DNA from: Streptomyces sp. WM6378
GTDB taxonomy: Bacteria > Actinomycetota > Actinomycetes > Streptomycetales > Streptomycetaceae
DNA length: 64,000 bases
Direction: 5' to 3'
Assembly: GCF_001279695.1 (NCBI RefSeq)
Contig: NZ_LGDD01000002.1
Location: forward strand, 62,001 to 126,000
In this document: positions 1 to 7,714 of the stretch, one piece after another
Layout: each line of letters starts with the position of its first letter
How positions within the stretch are numbered: the stretch's first letter is position 1
Notes under the pieces: generated by a model
Databases searched by the model: none
Seen by the model: only the letters and a program-made list of their open reading frames with translations
What the model was told of the DNA's origin: nothing
Made by a program: the position numbers and the translations under genes

Positions 1-1161
1 ATGACTGACGGCGAGCGGATGAGACCCGGACGGCGCACCGTCCTTGGGGCGGCGGGCGCGGCCGTCCTCGGCACCGCGGCCACCGGGCTCGCGGGGGCGC
101 CGGCTTCGGCCGCGCAGCGCCACGGCGGGGGCCCGGCCGCCTACCGCGACCTGCCCGTTCCGTACGTCATCGGACACCGCGGCACCGCCGGATACCGGCC
201 CGAGCACACCCTCGGCTCCTACCAGCACGCCCTCGATCTCGGTGCCCATGTCATCGAGCAGGATCTCGTGCCCACCAAGGACGGGCACCTGGTGTGCCGC
301 CACGAGAACGACATCTCGGCCACGACGAACGTCTCCGACCACCCCGAGTTCGCGTCCCGCAAGACGACCAAGACCGTCGACGGGGTCGCCATCACCGGCT
401 GGTTCACCGAGGACTTCACGCTCGCCGAGCTGAAGACGCTGCGCGCCAAGGAGCGCATACCGGGCAACCGGCAGCACAACACGCTGTACGACGGCCGCTG
501 GGACGTGCCCACCTTCGAGGAGGTGCTTCGCTGGGCGCAGGAGCAGGGCCGCCGCCTCGGCCGCCGGATCTGGCTGCACTCCGAGACCAAGCACCCCACC
601 TACTTCCGCGGCATCGGATTGCCCCTGGAGGACCGGGTCGCGGCCCTCCTGCGCCGCTACGGGCGCCACCACGCGGACTCCCCGCAGTTCCTCGAATCCT
701 TCGAGCCCAGCAGCATCCAGCGGCTGGCGAAGCTGGTCGACACGCCCTCGGTGGTGCTGCTCTCCAACGCGGGCACCAAGCCGTGGGACTTCGTGGTGAG
801 CGGCGACCCGCGCACCGTCGACGACCTGGTCAAGCCGGCCGGCCTGAAGTGGATCGCCTCGTACGCGCAGGGCATCGGCCCCACCCTCGACCTGATCATC
901 CCCAAGGACGCGTCGGGCAGGCTCACCAAGCCGACCACCCTCGTCCGCGACGCGCACGCGCAGCGGCTGATCCTGCACCCGTACACGATGCGCAACGAGA
1001 ACTCCTTCCTCCCCGCCGACTTCCAGCGCGGCACCGACCCCAACGCCTACGGGGACGCCTTCGGCGCGTTCAAGACGTACTTCGCGACCGGTATCGACGC
1101 GGTGTTCTCCGACAACGCGGACACCGCGCTGCTCGCCGCGGCCGACTTCCGCAAGCACTGA
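1..1161 (+). CDS. Secreted glycerophosphodiester phosphodiesterase
   Basis: A 386-residue protein that would hydrolyse glycerophosphodiesters to glycerol-3-phosphate and an alcohol outside the cell. The N-terminus carries a twin-arginine signal (GRRTVLGAAG, residues about 10-19) followed by a hydrophobic Ala/Gly stretch and an A-S-A cleavage site near residue 38. The GDPD barrel starts with the catalytic HRG motif (residues about 58-60), followed by the conserved PEHT, an IEQDL metal-binding segment and a catalytic-type CRHEN. Length fits the family. An ATG lies at base 1, but a second in-frame ATG at base 19 also precedes the Tat motif, and any upstream start or promoter is outside the window, so the true start is not proven. 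Confidence 0.88.
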   Translation: MTDGERMRPGRRTVLGAAGAAVLGTAATGLAGAPASAAQRHGGGPAAYRDLPVPYVIGHRGTAGYRPEHTLGSYQHALDLGAHVIEQDLVPTKDGHLVCRHENDISATTNVSDHPEFASRKTTKTVDGVAITGWFTEDFTLAELKTLRAKERIPGNRQHNTLYDGRWDVPTFEEVLRWAQEQGRRLGRRIWLHSETKHPTYFRGIGLPLEDRVAALLRRYGRHHADSPQFLESFEPSSIQRLAKLVDTPSVVLLSNAGTKPWDFVVSGDPRTVDDLVKPAGLKWIASYAQGIGPTLDLIIPKDASGRLTKPTTLVRDAHAQRLILHPYTMRNENSFLPADFQRGTDPNAYGDAFGAFKTYFATGIDAVFSDNADTALLAAADFRKH

Positions 1162-1195
1162 CGTCCAACCCCTTTCACCCACGTACGAGTGAGAA

Positions 1196-1738
1196 GTGCC
1201 CGCTGCGGAAACCGGCTTCCGCGGCGGGCGCGTCCCGCCCGGCATGGATCTCGTCACAGAGCTCAGCCCGCTCGTCGCCGCCGAGGCCGCGGCCGAGGCA
1301 CCCGGCACCGGGATGGATGCCGCCGACCTCGAACAGGCCGTCTGGCTAAGGCTGTTGGAGCAGCACCCGGCGGACCCGGTGCACTGGGTCCGCACCGCCG
1401 TGCGGGCCGAGGCGCGCCGCGCCCGCCGGCTGCGGCGCCAGGAGCGGCCGTACGGCAGCGCCCCCGCCGCCGACCCGGATCCGGGGCCCGAACTCGCCGC
1501 CATCACCGCCGAGCGGCGCCGCATCCTGCACGCGGCGATCGGCCGCACTCCGGGCAACTGCCCGCGCCTGCTTGCCGCGCTGCTCTCCCCCAAGGACCCC
1601 ACCTACCGGGAAATCGCAGGGGAGTTGGATATCTCACAGGGCAGCCTGGGGCCGATGCGTTCCCGTTGCCTGGGATGCCTGCGCAGAATGCTGGCGGCGG
1701 AGGTTGCCGCTCCTGAACTCGGGGGAAAGGAGCGGTAG
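1196..1738 (+). CDS. Sigma-70-like DNA-binding protein (region 4 HTH)
   Basis: A 180-residue protein resembling a short ECF-type sigma factor. The C-terminal third has a region 4 helix-turn-helix (TYREIAGELDISQGSLGPMR) ending in SRCLGCLRRML, typical of sigma factors recognising the -35 element. Region 2 is only weakly recognisable: the middle is an Arg-rich stretch (EARRARRLRRQER). Either GTG at 1196 or ATG at 1244 could be the start; no clear ribosome binding site decides. It sits 34 bases after the phosphodiesterase gene and just before an acetyltransferase gene. It could be an orphan sigma-like regulator rather than a working sigma factor. Confidence 0.7.
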   Translation: MPAAETGFRGGRVPPGMDLVTELSPLVAAEAAAEAPGTGMDAADLEQAVWLRLLEQHPADPVHWVRTAVRAEARRARRLRRQERPYGSAPAADPDPGPELAAITAERRRILHAAIGRTPGNCPRLLAALLSPKDPTYREIAGELDISQGSLGPMRSRCLGCLRRMLAAEVAAPELGGKER

Positions 1739-1774
1739 ACAATCGGGGACCAGTTGAGCGAGAGGCATGCACAC

Positions 1775-2278
1775 ATGGGCATGAGCGTGACCATCTCTGC
1801 GGCCGGCGCACAGGATGCCGAGCAGATACTGAAATTGCAGTACCTCTGCTACCAGAGCGAGGCCGAGCTCTACGGCGACTACTCGATCGAGCCCCTGACG
1901 CAGACCCTTGAGGGCCTTCGGGCCGAACTCTCCACGGGTTACGCCCTGGTGGCCCGGCTCGGCGACGAGATCGTCGCCTCGGTGCGGGGCCGCGTGGACG
2001 CGTCGGGCACCGGCCGCATCGACAAGCTGATCGTCCATCCCCGGATGCAGGGGCACGGCCTGGGCGGCCGCCTCCTGGCCGCCATCGAGGCCCACTGCGC
2101 GGCCGAGCTCGCCGCCAAACGCTTCCAGCTCTTCACCGGCCACCGCAGCGAGTCGAACCTGCGCCTGTACCTCCGGCACGGATACGCGGCCGTGGGCAGG
2201 GAGCAGGTGAGCACGCGCCTCTCGCTGATCACCCTGGAAAAGGACGCGTCGGCCCAGGAGTTCGCGGCGAGCGCCTAG
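1775..2278 (+). CDS. GNAT family N-acetyltransferase
   Basis: A 167-residue single-domain GNAT fold. The acetyl-CoA loop is visible as HPRMQGHGLGGRLLAAIEAH (V/I-x-x-x-x-Q/R-x-x-G-x-G/A), preceded by the beta4 strand RIDKLIV and followed by NLRLYLRHGYAAVGRE, the usual beta6-alpha4 end of the fold. Substrate cannot be told. Start chosen at ATG 1775 (MGMSV); ATG 1781 and an upstream TTG at 1754 are alternatives. It ends by overlapping the stop of the convergent membrane-protein gene, so the two units meet tail to tail without an intergenic terminator. Confidence 0.82.
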   Translation: MGMSVTISAAGAQDAEQILKLQYLCYQSEAELYGDYSIEPLTQTLEGLRAELSTGYALVARLGDEIVASVRGRVDASGTGRIDKLIVHPRMQGHGLGGRLLAAIEAHCAAELAAKRFQLFTGHRSESNLRLYLRHGYAAVGREQVSTRLSLITLEKDASAQEFAASA

Positions 2279-2691
2279 CGCTTGGCTCGCCTCAGCCACA
2301 GCATCCCGAGGATCGGCAGGATCACCGGGATGAAGAGGTAGCCCATTCCGTAGTCCGACCACACCGTCGCGTCCGGGAAGGCGGAGGCGTCCGCCAGGGT
2401 CCAGGTGCCGACGACCAGGACGAAGAGGAGCTCCGCCGCGCAGCACACCAGCGCTGCCCGGCGGGCCTTCTCGCCGCCGCGCACCAGCGAGTACGTGATG
2501 AAGCCGTACACGCAGGCCGCGATCGCGGACAGTACGTACGCCAGCGGCGCCTTGCCGAAGTCCAGGACGGTCTGGACGATCGAGCGGGACGCGGCGGCCA
2601 CGGTGAACACCCCGTAGAACCAGACGAGCACCCGGCCGGGCCCGGAGCCGAGCTTGTGGTCGGGCGTGGTGTCAGCGGCGGACTCGGTCAC
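2275..2691 (-). CDS. Small four-helix membrane protein
   Basis: A 138-residue protein of unknown role with about four predicted membrane helices (around WFYGVFTVAAASRS, PLAYVLSAIAACVYGFI, AALVCCAAELLFVLVVG and YLFIPVILPILGMLWL) and a short basic C-terminus. The start is the GTG at 2691, which falls two bases after the stop of the upstream gene, so the pair is almost surely co-transcribed and translationally coupled. I do not recognise a named family; it looks like one of the conserved integral membrane proteins of Streptomyces. Confidence 0.75.
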   Translation of the reverse strand: MTESAADTTPDHKLGSGPGRVLVWFYGVFTVAAASRSIVQTVLDFGKAPLAYVLSAIAACVYGFITYSLVRGGEKARRAALVCCAAELLFVLVVGTWTLADASAFPDATVWSDYGMGYLFIPVILPILGMLWLRRAKR

Positions 2692-2693
2692 GG

Positions 2694-3053
2694 TCAGCCT
2701 CCCCAGATGTCGTAGAGGCGCACTTCGAGCACCGCGAGGACCACCGCGCCGGCCGAGACCGTCACCGAGCCCCACTTGGTGCGCTCGGAGAGCGAGAGGA
2801 ATCCGGCGGCCGGAACGGCCGCGAACGCGCCCGCCAGATAGGCGAGGAAGATCGCGACGCCCTGCTCGGGCTTCTCGCCGCGGCCGAGCTGCACGAGCCC
2901 GACCACGAGCTGCGCAAGGGCGAGGACGGTGACCACGGCCATGCCGATGAAGTGCCAGTCCTTGGTGGGCTGGTCCCGGTATGCGGCGGAGCCGCACCAG
3001 GCTGCGAGGGCGAGGGCCGCGGCGGCGACCGCGACCGTCAGGGCGTCGAGCAT
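2694..3053 (-). CDS. Small four-helix membrane protein, partner of downstream gene
   Basis: A 119-residue hydrophobic protein starting at ATG 3053 (MLDALTVAVAAAAL). Four membrane segments are apparent, with a short charged loop (RGEKPEQ) between helices two and three and SERTK between three and four. It lies immediately upstream of, and is coupled to, the 138-residue membrane protein gene. The two probably form a small membrane complex or are paralogous halves, but no function is suggested by the sequence. Confidence 0.75.
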   Translation of the reverse strand: MLDALTVAVAAAALALAAWCGSAAYRDQPTKDWHFIGMAVVTVLALAQLVVGLVQLGRGEKPEQGVAIFLAYLAGAFAAVPAAGFLSLSERTKWGSVTVSAGAVVLAVLEVRLYDIWGG

Positions 3054-3110
3054 GGGGTCGAGGGTATTACGGGCCGAAAGGCCCGATGCGCTCACCCCCA
3101 CCCGCACCCG

Positions 3111-3116
3111 TAGGGT
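3111..3116 (+). promoter_or_regulatory. Putative -10 box (TAGGGT) for the HAD gene
   Basis: TAGGGT fits the Streptomyces TANNNT -10 consensus and ends 8 bases before the ATG at 3125, so transcription would begin at or within a few bases of the start codon. Confidence 0.45.
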
Positions 3117-3124
3117 CGGGAGAC

Positions 3125-3772
3125 ATGAAGATCCATGCCGAAGCCCTCCTGTTCGACAACGACGGAACGCTCGTCTCCTCCATGGAGTCCGTCACCCGCT
3201 GCTGGACCCGCTGGGCCCAGGAGTACGGGATCACCGCCGAGGACTTCGCGCGCGTGGAGCTGCACGGCCGCCCGGCCGTCGAGATCGTGGCCGACCTGCT
3301 GCCCGCCGATGTCGTGCCCGAGGCACTGGCCCGCATCGAGCAACTGGAGGTCGAGGACGTCGCCGGGGGAGTGGTACTGCTGCCCGGCACCGCCGCGCTG
3401 CTCGCCGCGCTCCCGGCGGACCGCTGGGCCGTGGTCACCTCGGCCACCCGCAGGCTGGGCGAGGCCCGGCTCACCGAGGCCGGCATCCACCCCAAGAACC
3501 TGGTGTCCGCCGACGACATAACCCGGGGCAAGCCCGACCCCGAGCCCTTCCTGCTCGCGGCGGCCCGGCTCGGCGTGGATCCGGCGCGCTGCGTGGTGTT
3601 CGAGGACGCCCCGGCGGGGCTCGCGGCCGGCCGCGCGGCCGGCATGACGACCGTGGCCTTGACCACAACGCACCGGGCCGAGGAACTCGTCGCCGACGTC
3701 GTCGTGAAGGACCTATCGGCCGTGTCCGCGCAGGCCACGGCCGGTGGAGTGGAGATCACCACGGCGGAGTGA
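3125..3772 (+). CDS. HAD-superfamily sugar-phosphatase-like hydrolase
   Basis: A 215-residue HAD-IA phosphatase. Motif I is DNDGTLV (nucleophile Asp near residue 11), motif II VVTSATRR with Thr/Ser, motif III the Lys of GKPDPEPF, and motif IV VVFEDAPAGL with two acidic residues. The helical cap between motifs I and II (MESVTRCWTRWAQEYG) is of the beta-phosphoglucomutase/sugar-phosphatase type, so small phosphosugars are the likely substrates. The ATG at 3125 is divergent from the membrane-protein pair, sharing a 71-base intergenic region. A following palindrome may end its transcript or belong to the metNIQ unit. Confidence 0.87.
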   Translation: MKIHAEALLFDNDGTLVSSMESVTRCWTRWAQEYGITAEDFARVELHGRPAVEIVADLLPADVVPEALARIEQLEVEDVAGGVVLLPGTAALLAALPADRWAVVTSATRRLGEARLTEAGIHPKNLVSADDITRGKPDPEPFLLAAARLGVDPARCVVFEDAPAGLAAGRAAGMTTVALTTTHRAEELVADVVVKDLSAVSAQATAGGVEITTAE

Positions 3773-3792
3773 CCTCGTCCGCATGGTGGTCC

Positions 3793-3819
3793 AGGGATGT
3801 CCGGTATTCGGACATCCCT
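3793..3819. promoter_or_regulatory. Perfect 11-bp palindrome upstream of the met leader
   Basis: AGGGATGTCCG, a five-base spacer GTATT, then the exact reverse complement CGGACATCCCT. There is no T-run after it, so an operator for a dimeric regulator is more likely than an intrinsic terminator, although a stem ending the HAD transcript is possible. It lies 37 to 63 bases before the leader ORF start. Confidence 0.55.
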
Positions 3820-3855
3820 GATCTGTTTCTGATCGCTTCTGCTTTACTTGCCCAC

Positions 3856-3942
3856 ATGACCACGACGAGCAGCCGCACCCTTGCGACCGAGGCGATGATG
3901 ACGCCCGGTGCTCGTTGTATGTGTCGAATGTGCGCCTTCTGA
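3856..3942 (+). CDS. Putative Cys/Met-rich leader peptide upstream of metN
   Basis: A 28-codon ORF starting at ATG 3856 and ending TGA 3940-3942. Its last nine residues are R-C-M-C-R-M-C-A-F, so three Cys and two Met codons alternate directly before the stop, and there is a further Met-Met pair in the middle. Ribosome pausing at such codons is how sulfur-amino-acid leader peptides sense starvation. No Shine-Dalgarno is seen; TTACTT 7 bases upstream could be a -10 box giving a leaderless message. The reading frame differs from metN, and 199 bases separate it from the metN start. Function is inferred from composition and position only. Confidence 0.5.
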   Translation: MTTTSSRTLATEAMMTPGARCMCRMCAF

Positions 3943-4141
3943 GGGCCCCCGCCTGAGCCTCGCGCCCCGAAGCGAGACCCTGACGGCTGCGCCCGAGCCC
4001 GTACCACGACGTACGGATTCGGCCCGCCCCGCGCACACCGTGCCCCCGGTATCCACCGATGAGGCCGAGTCGCGCCCCGAACACGTTTGCCCCGTGCCCG
4101 GCATACCCCGCGCCGCGCACTCGACAGTGACGGAACTCCCT

Positions 4142-5185
4142 GTGATCACCACAACGGGCCTGACCAAGGTCTACCAGTCGCGCGGACGAGATATCACCGC
4201 ACTCGACGGCGTCGACCTGCACGTCCGCGAGGGCGAGGTGTACGGCGTCATCGGCCAGAGCGGCGCCGGCAAGTCCTCCCTCATCCGCTGTGTCAACCTC
4301 CTGGAGCGCCCCACCTCCGGCACGGTGACCGTCGACGGCGTCGACCTCACCGCGCTCGCCGGTCGCGGCCGCCGGGCCGGCAAGGACCTGCGCCGGGCCC
4401 GCTCCCGCATCGGCATGGTCTTCCAGCACTTCAACCTGCTGTCCTCGCGCACCGTTCAGGACAACATCGAGCTGCCCCTGGAGATCCTCGGCGTCTCCGG
4501 CAAGGAGCGCTCCCGCAAGGCCCTCGAACTGCTCGACCTGGTCGGCCTCGCCGACAAGGCCAAGGCCTACCCCGCCCAGCTCTCCGGCGGCCAGAAGCAG
4601 CGTGTCGGCATCGCCCGGGCGCTGGCCGGCGACCCCAAGGTGCTGCTCTCCGACGAGGCCACCAGCGCGCTCGACCCCGAGACGACGCGCTCCATCCTCC
4701 AGCTCCTGCGCGACCTCAACCAGCAGCTCGGCCTGACCGTCCTGCTCATCACGCACGAGATGGACGTCGTCAAGACGATCTGCGACTCGGCCGCGCTGAT
4801 GAAGAAGGGACGCGTCATCGAGTCCGGCACCGTCAGCGAACTGCTCGCGACGCCCGGCTCCGAGCTCGCCGCCGAACTGTTCCCGGTGACCGGCGAGGCC
4901 ACCGGCCCCGAACGCACCGTCATCGACGTCACCTTCCACGGCGAGGCCGCCACCCAGCCGGTCATCTCCCAGCTGGCCCGGACCTACAACATCGACATCT
5001 CGATCCTCGGCGCGGCCATGGACACCGTGGCGGGCAAGCAGATCGGCCGGATGCGGATCGAACTGCCCGGCGCGTACGAGGAGAACGTCGTCCCGGTCGG
5101 CTTCCTGCGCGAGCAGGGCCTCCAGGTGGACGTGGTGGACGACGACAGCCAGGTGCTCGACCTGGTCAAGGAAGGTGCCAAGTGA
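4142..5185 (+). CDS. metN: Methionine ABC importer, ATP-binding subunit MetN
   Basis: A 347-residue ATPase that powers D/L-methionine uptake with MetI and MetQ. Walker A is GQSGAGKS (residues 38-45), the ABC signature LSGGQ at 147-151, Walker B ends in DEATSALD, and the switch His is in ITHEMDVV. A C-terminal NIL domain (from about residue 262, DVTFHGEAATQPVISQLAR) is the methionine-binding regulatory domain that mediates trans-inhibition. The GTG at 4142 aligns with the family start and follows a GGA at 4132-4134; an in-frame GTG lies at 4127. The frame is open 234 bases further upstream, but that extension has no homologous domain. metI overlaps it by four bases. Confidence 0.96.
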   Translation: MITTTGLTKVYQSRGRDITALDGVDLHVREGEVYGVIGQSGAGKSSLIRCVNLLERPTSGTVTVDGVDLTALAGRGRRAGKDLRRARSRIGMVFQHFNLLSSRTVQDNIELPLEILGVSGKERSRKALELLDLVGLADKAKAYPAQLSGGQKQRVGIARALAGDPKVLLSDEATSALDPETTRSILQLLRDLNQQLGLTVLLITHEMDVVKTICDSAALMKKGRVIESGTVSELLATPGSELAAELFPVTGEATGPERTVIDVTFHGEAATQPVISQLARTYNIDISILGAAMDTVAGKQIGRMRIELPGAYEENVVPVGFLREQGLQVDVVDDDSQVLDLVKEGAK

Positions 5186-5850
5186 GCTGGTCGGAAATGC
5201 AGCCGCTGCTGTCGCAGGGAACGTACGACAGCTTCTACATGGTGCTGTGGGCGACCGTCGTCACCATCGGGCTCGGGCTGCCGCTCGGTGTGCTGCTCGT
5301 CCTCACCGACAAGGGCGGGCTGCTGCAGAACCGCCCGGTGAACAAGGTCATCGGCGTGATCGTGAACATCGGCCGCTCGCTGCCCTTCATCATCCTGCTG
5401 ATCGCCCTGATCCCCTTCACCACCTGGGCCGTCGGCACCTTCATCGGCCCCAGCGCCATGATCGTGCCGCTCTCCATCGGCGCCATCCCGTTCTTCGCGC
5501 GGCTCGTGGAGACCTCCGTCCGTGAGGTCGACCACGGGCTCGTCGAGGCCGTCCAGTCCATGGGCGGCGGCATCCCCACCATCGTGTGGAAGGTGCTGCT
5601 CCCGCAGGCGCTGCCCTCCCTGGTCTCCGCGATCACCACCACCGTGATCACCCTGGTCAGCTACTCCGCGCTGGCCGGCGCGGTCGGCGGCGGCGGCCTC
5701 GGCTCGGTCGCCATCACCTACGGCTACCAGCGCTTCGAGACCAACTTCATGCTCATCACGGTGGCCGTCCTGATCGCCATCGTCACCGTGATCCAGCTGC
5801 TCGGCGACGGCGTCGTCCGCCTGCTCGCCCGCCGCGGCCGGACCTCCTGA
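5182..5850 (+). CDS. metI: Methionine ABC importer, permease MetI
   Basis: A 222-residue inner-membrane permease with five hydrophobic segments. The coupling helix carries the EAA-type motif EAVQSMGGGIPTIVWKVLLP. The region SYSALAGAVGGGGLGSVA is the conserved MetI substrate-channel segment. The GTG start overlaps the metN stop as GTGA, showing translational coupling. Length is normal for the family (about 217-225). Confidence 0.95.
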   Translation: MSWSEMQPLLSQGTYDSFYMVLWATVVTIGLGLPLGVLLVLTDKGGLLQNRPVNKVIGVIVNIGRSLPFIILLIALIPFTTWAVGTFIGPSAMIVPLSIGAIPFFARLVETSVREVDHGLVEAVQSMGGGIPTIVWKVLLPQALPSLVSAITTTVITLVSYSALAGAVGGGGLGSVAITYGYQRFETNFMLITVAVLIAIVTVIQLLGDGVVRLLARRGRTS

Positions 5851-5919
5851 ACTTCTCTCACAACGGCCCGAACTCCTTGTCCGGGCGTCACACCGCACCA
5901 CCGGAAAGAGGCACTTTTC

Positions 5920-6771
5920 GTGCGTAAGAACACCAAGATCACCGCTGCTGCCCTCGCCACCGCCGCGCTCGCCGTCGGCCTCACCGCCTGCGGCTCCTCC
6001 TCCGACCCGAAGCCCGCTGGCGCCAAGGCGGACGAATCCAAGGCGCTGGTCGTCGCCGCGTCCCCGACGCCGCACGCCGACATCCTCAAGTTCGTCAAGG
6101 ACAACCTGGCGGCCAAGGCCGGACTCAAGCTGGAGGTGAAGGAGTTCACGGACTACGTCCTGCCGAACACCGCCACCGAGCAGGGCCAGGTCGACGCCAA
6201 CTTCTTCCAGCACAAGCCCTACCTGGACGACTTCAACAAGAAGAACGGCACCCACATCGTGCCCGTCGTCAACGTGGAACTGGAGCCGCTCGGCCTCTAC
6301 TCCCACAAGGTCAAGTCGCTGAAGGACATCGCCTCCGGCCAGACGATCGCCGTCCCCAACGACACCACCAACGAGGGCCGCGCCCTCCAACTGCTCGCCG
6401 CCAACGGCCTGATCACGCTGAAGGACGGCGCCGGCTCCGGTGCCAAGCTCTCCGACATCAAGGACAGCAAGGGCCTGAAGTTCAAGGAGCTGGAGGCCGC
6501 CACGCTGCCCCGCGCCCTGAACGACGTGGACGCCGCGGTCATCAACGGCAACTACGCGATCGAGGCGAACCTGAAGCCCGCCAAGGACGCCCTCGCCCTG
6601 GAGAAGGCGGACGGCAACCCGTACGCCAACTTCCTCGCCGTCAAGCAGGGCAACGAGAGCGACCCGCGCGTCCAGAAGCTCGCCAAGCTCCTGAACTCCG
6701 ACGAGGTCAAGAAGTTCATCGCCGACAAGTACGCGGGCTCCGTCATCCCCGCGTTCGGCCCCGCCAAGTAG
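5920..6771 (+). CDS. metQ: Methionine-binding lipoprotein MetQ
   Basis: A 283-residue NLPA-family substrate-binding protein anchored to the outer face of the membrane. The signal peptide ends in the lipobox L-T-A-C, with the lipidated Cys at residue 24, followed by a Ser/Asp-rich linker. The body has family features: ASPTPHADILKFVKD, EFTDYVLPN, ANFFQHKPYLDDFN and the VPNDTTNEGRALQLL segment. The GTG start follows GGAAAGAG with 11 bases to the start. It completes the metNIQ operon and is followed by a strong terminator. Confidence 0.95.
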   Translation: MRKNTKITAAALATAALAVGLTACGSSSDPKPAGAKADESKALVVAASPTPHADILKFVKDNLAAKAGLKLEVKEFTDYVLPNTATEQGQVDANFFQHKPYLDDFNKKNGTHIVPVVNVELEPLGLYSHKVKSLKDIASGQTIAVPNDTTNEGRALQLLAANGLITLKDGAGSGAKLSDIKDSKGLKFKELEAATLPRALNDVDAAVINGNYAIEANLKPAKDALALEKADGNPYANFLAVKQGNESDPRVQKLAKLLNSDEVKKFIADKYAGSVIPAFGPAK

Positions 6772-6788
6772 CGCTCCCCGTACGGCAG

Positions 6789-6832
6789 GACGAAGGTCCC
6801 GGACACCCCGCCAGGTGTCCGGGACCTTCGTC
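6789..6832 (+). terminator. Terminator after metNIQ
   Basis: A perfect 19-bp stem (GACGAAGGTCCCGGACACC and its complement) with a six-base loop, 17 bases after the metQ stop. No long T-run, as is usual in Streptomyces. Confidence 0.85.
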
Positions 6833-6968
6833 GCAAACGCCCACCCGGCCATGCACGCCGAGGGCCCGATGCTGCATGCTGTGCCTTTACGGTCCCTATA
6901 GGTTGACGGGCCACGAAAGTTCCAGGGCCTTCGCGGCCCCCACGGCGGTCCACGGCATGGAGCGGCAC

Positions 6969-7613
6969 ATGACTACCCCCTTTCCGGTGTTCCCGGACAT
7001 CTCCATCAGCACGGACCGCCTGGTGCTGCGCCCCTTCGAGGATGCCGACAGCCCCGCGCTCATAGAGATGATGAACGACGAGCAGGTCGTCGCCTGGACC
7101 GCCGTGCCCCACCCCTACACGGCCCGCGACGCCGAGGACTGGGTCCGCCACCTCGCTCCGCGCGAGCGCACCGAGGGCCGAGGAATCGTTCTGGCGGTCA
7201 CCGAATTCCTCACCCAGCGCCTCGTCGGCATCGTCCACCTCCAGAACACCAACTGGCGCACCCTGGCCACCGAGGTGGGCTATGTCGTGGCGCCCTGGGC
7301 GCGCGGCGAGGGCTACGCCACCGAGGCCGTGCTCGCCGCCGCCCAATGGCTGTTCAGGGACCAGCGGTTCGAGCGCCTGGAACTGCGTACCGCCGCCGAC
7401 AACACCGCCTCCCAGCAGGTCGCCCAGAAGATCGGCTGCATCAGCGAGGGCGTGCTGCGCAACGCCTGGATAGCGCGGACACAGACGGAGGACGGCGGCT
7501 GGACGGACATCCGCACCGACCTCATCGTGTGGAGCCTGCTCCCCGAGGACCTCGACGGCGTCGCCGACCAGCTCGCGGACGCCGGATACGCCTCCTTCAC
7601 CGACTGGAACTGA
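6969..7613 (+). CDS. RimJ/RimL-type GNAT acetyltransferase
   Basis: A 214-residue GNAT protein of the RimJ/RimL group that typically acetylates ribosomal-protein or other N-termini, or detoxifies small amines. It begins TDRLVLRPFEDADSPALIEM, the usual RimJ/L opening; the acetyl-CoA loop is VVAPWARGEGYATEAVLAAAQW, followed by RLELRTAADNTASQQVAQKIG. Start ATG 6969 has GGAG with six-base spacing; an upstream ATG at 6957 lacks one. It stands alone between the met terminator and cobalamin genes. Confidence 0.86.
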   Translation: MTTPFPVFPDISISTDRLVLRPFEDADSPALIEMMNDEQVVAWTAVPHPYTARDAEDWVRHLAPRERTEGRGIVLAVTEFLTQRLVGIVHLQNTNWRTLATEVGYVVAPWARGEGYATEAVLAAAQWLFRDQRFERLELRTAADNTASQQVAQKIGCISEGVLRNAWIARTQTEDGGWTDIRTDLIVWSLLPEDLDGVADQLADAGYASFTDWN

Positions 7614-7714
7614 TCCCCGGCCACCGGCCGGAACGAAATTCCGGGGCTACCCTCACTGGTGCCGGCCTTCGCCGGACCGCCCCGAGCTGCGACAACACCT
7701 GGAGACTGACGAAG

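Noticed and set aside
3908..4141. A 78-codon N-terminal extension of metN
   Set aside because: MetN proteins start at the residue encoded by GTG 4142; the extension is Pro/Arg-rich, lacks homology and covers the leader ORF.
3773..4141. A SAM riboswitch before metN
   Set aside because: No conserved SAM-I or SAM-II helices could be found by eye; a leader peptide fits better. A covariance-model search would settle it.
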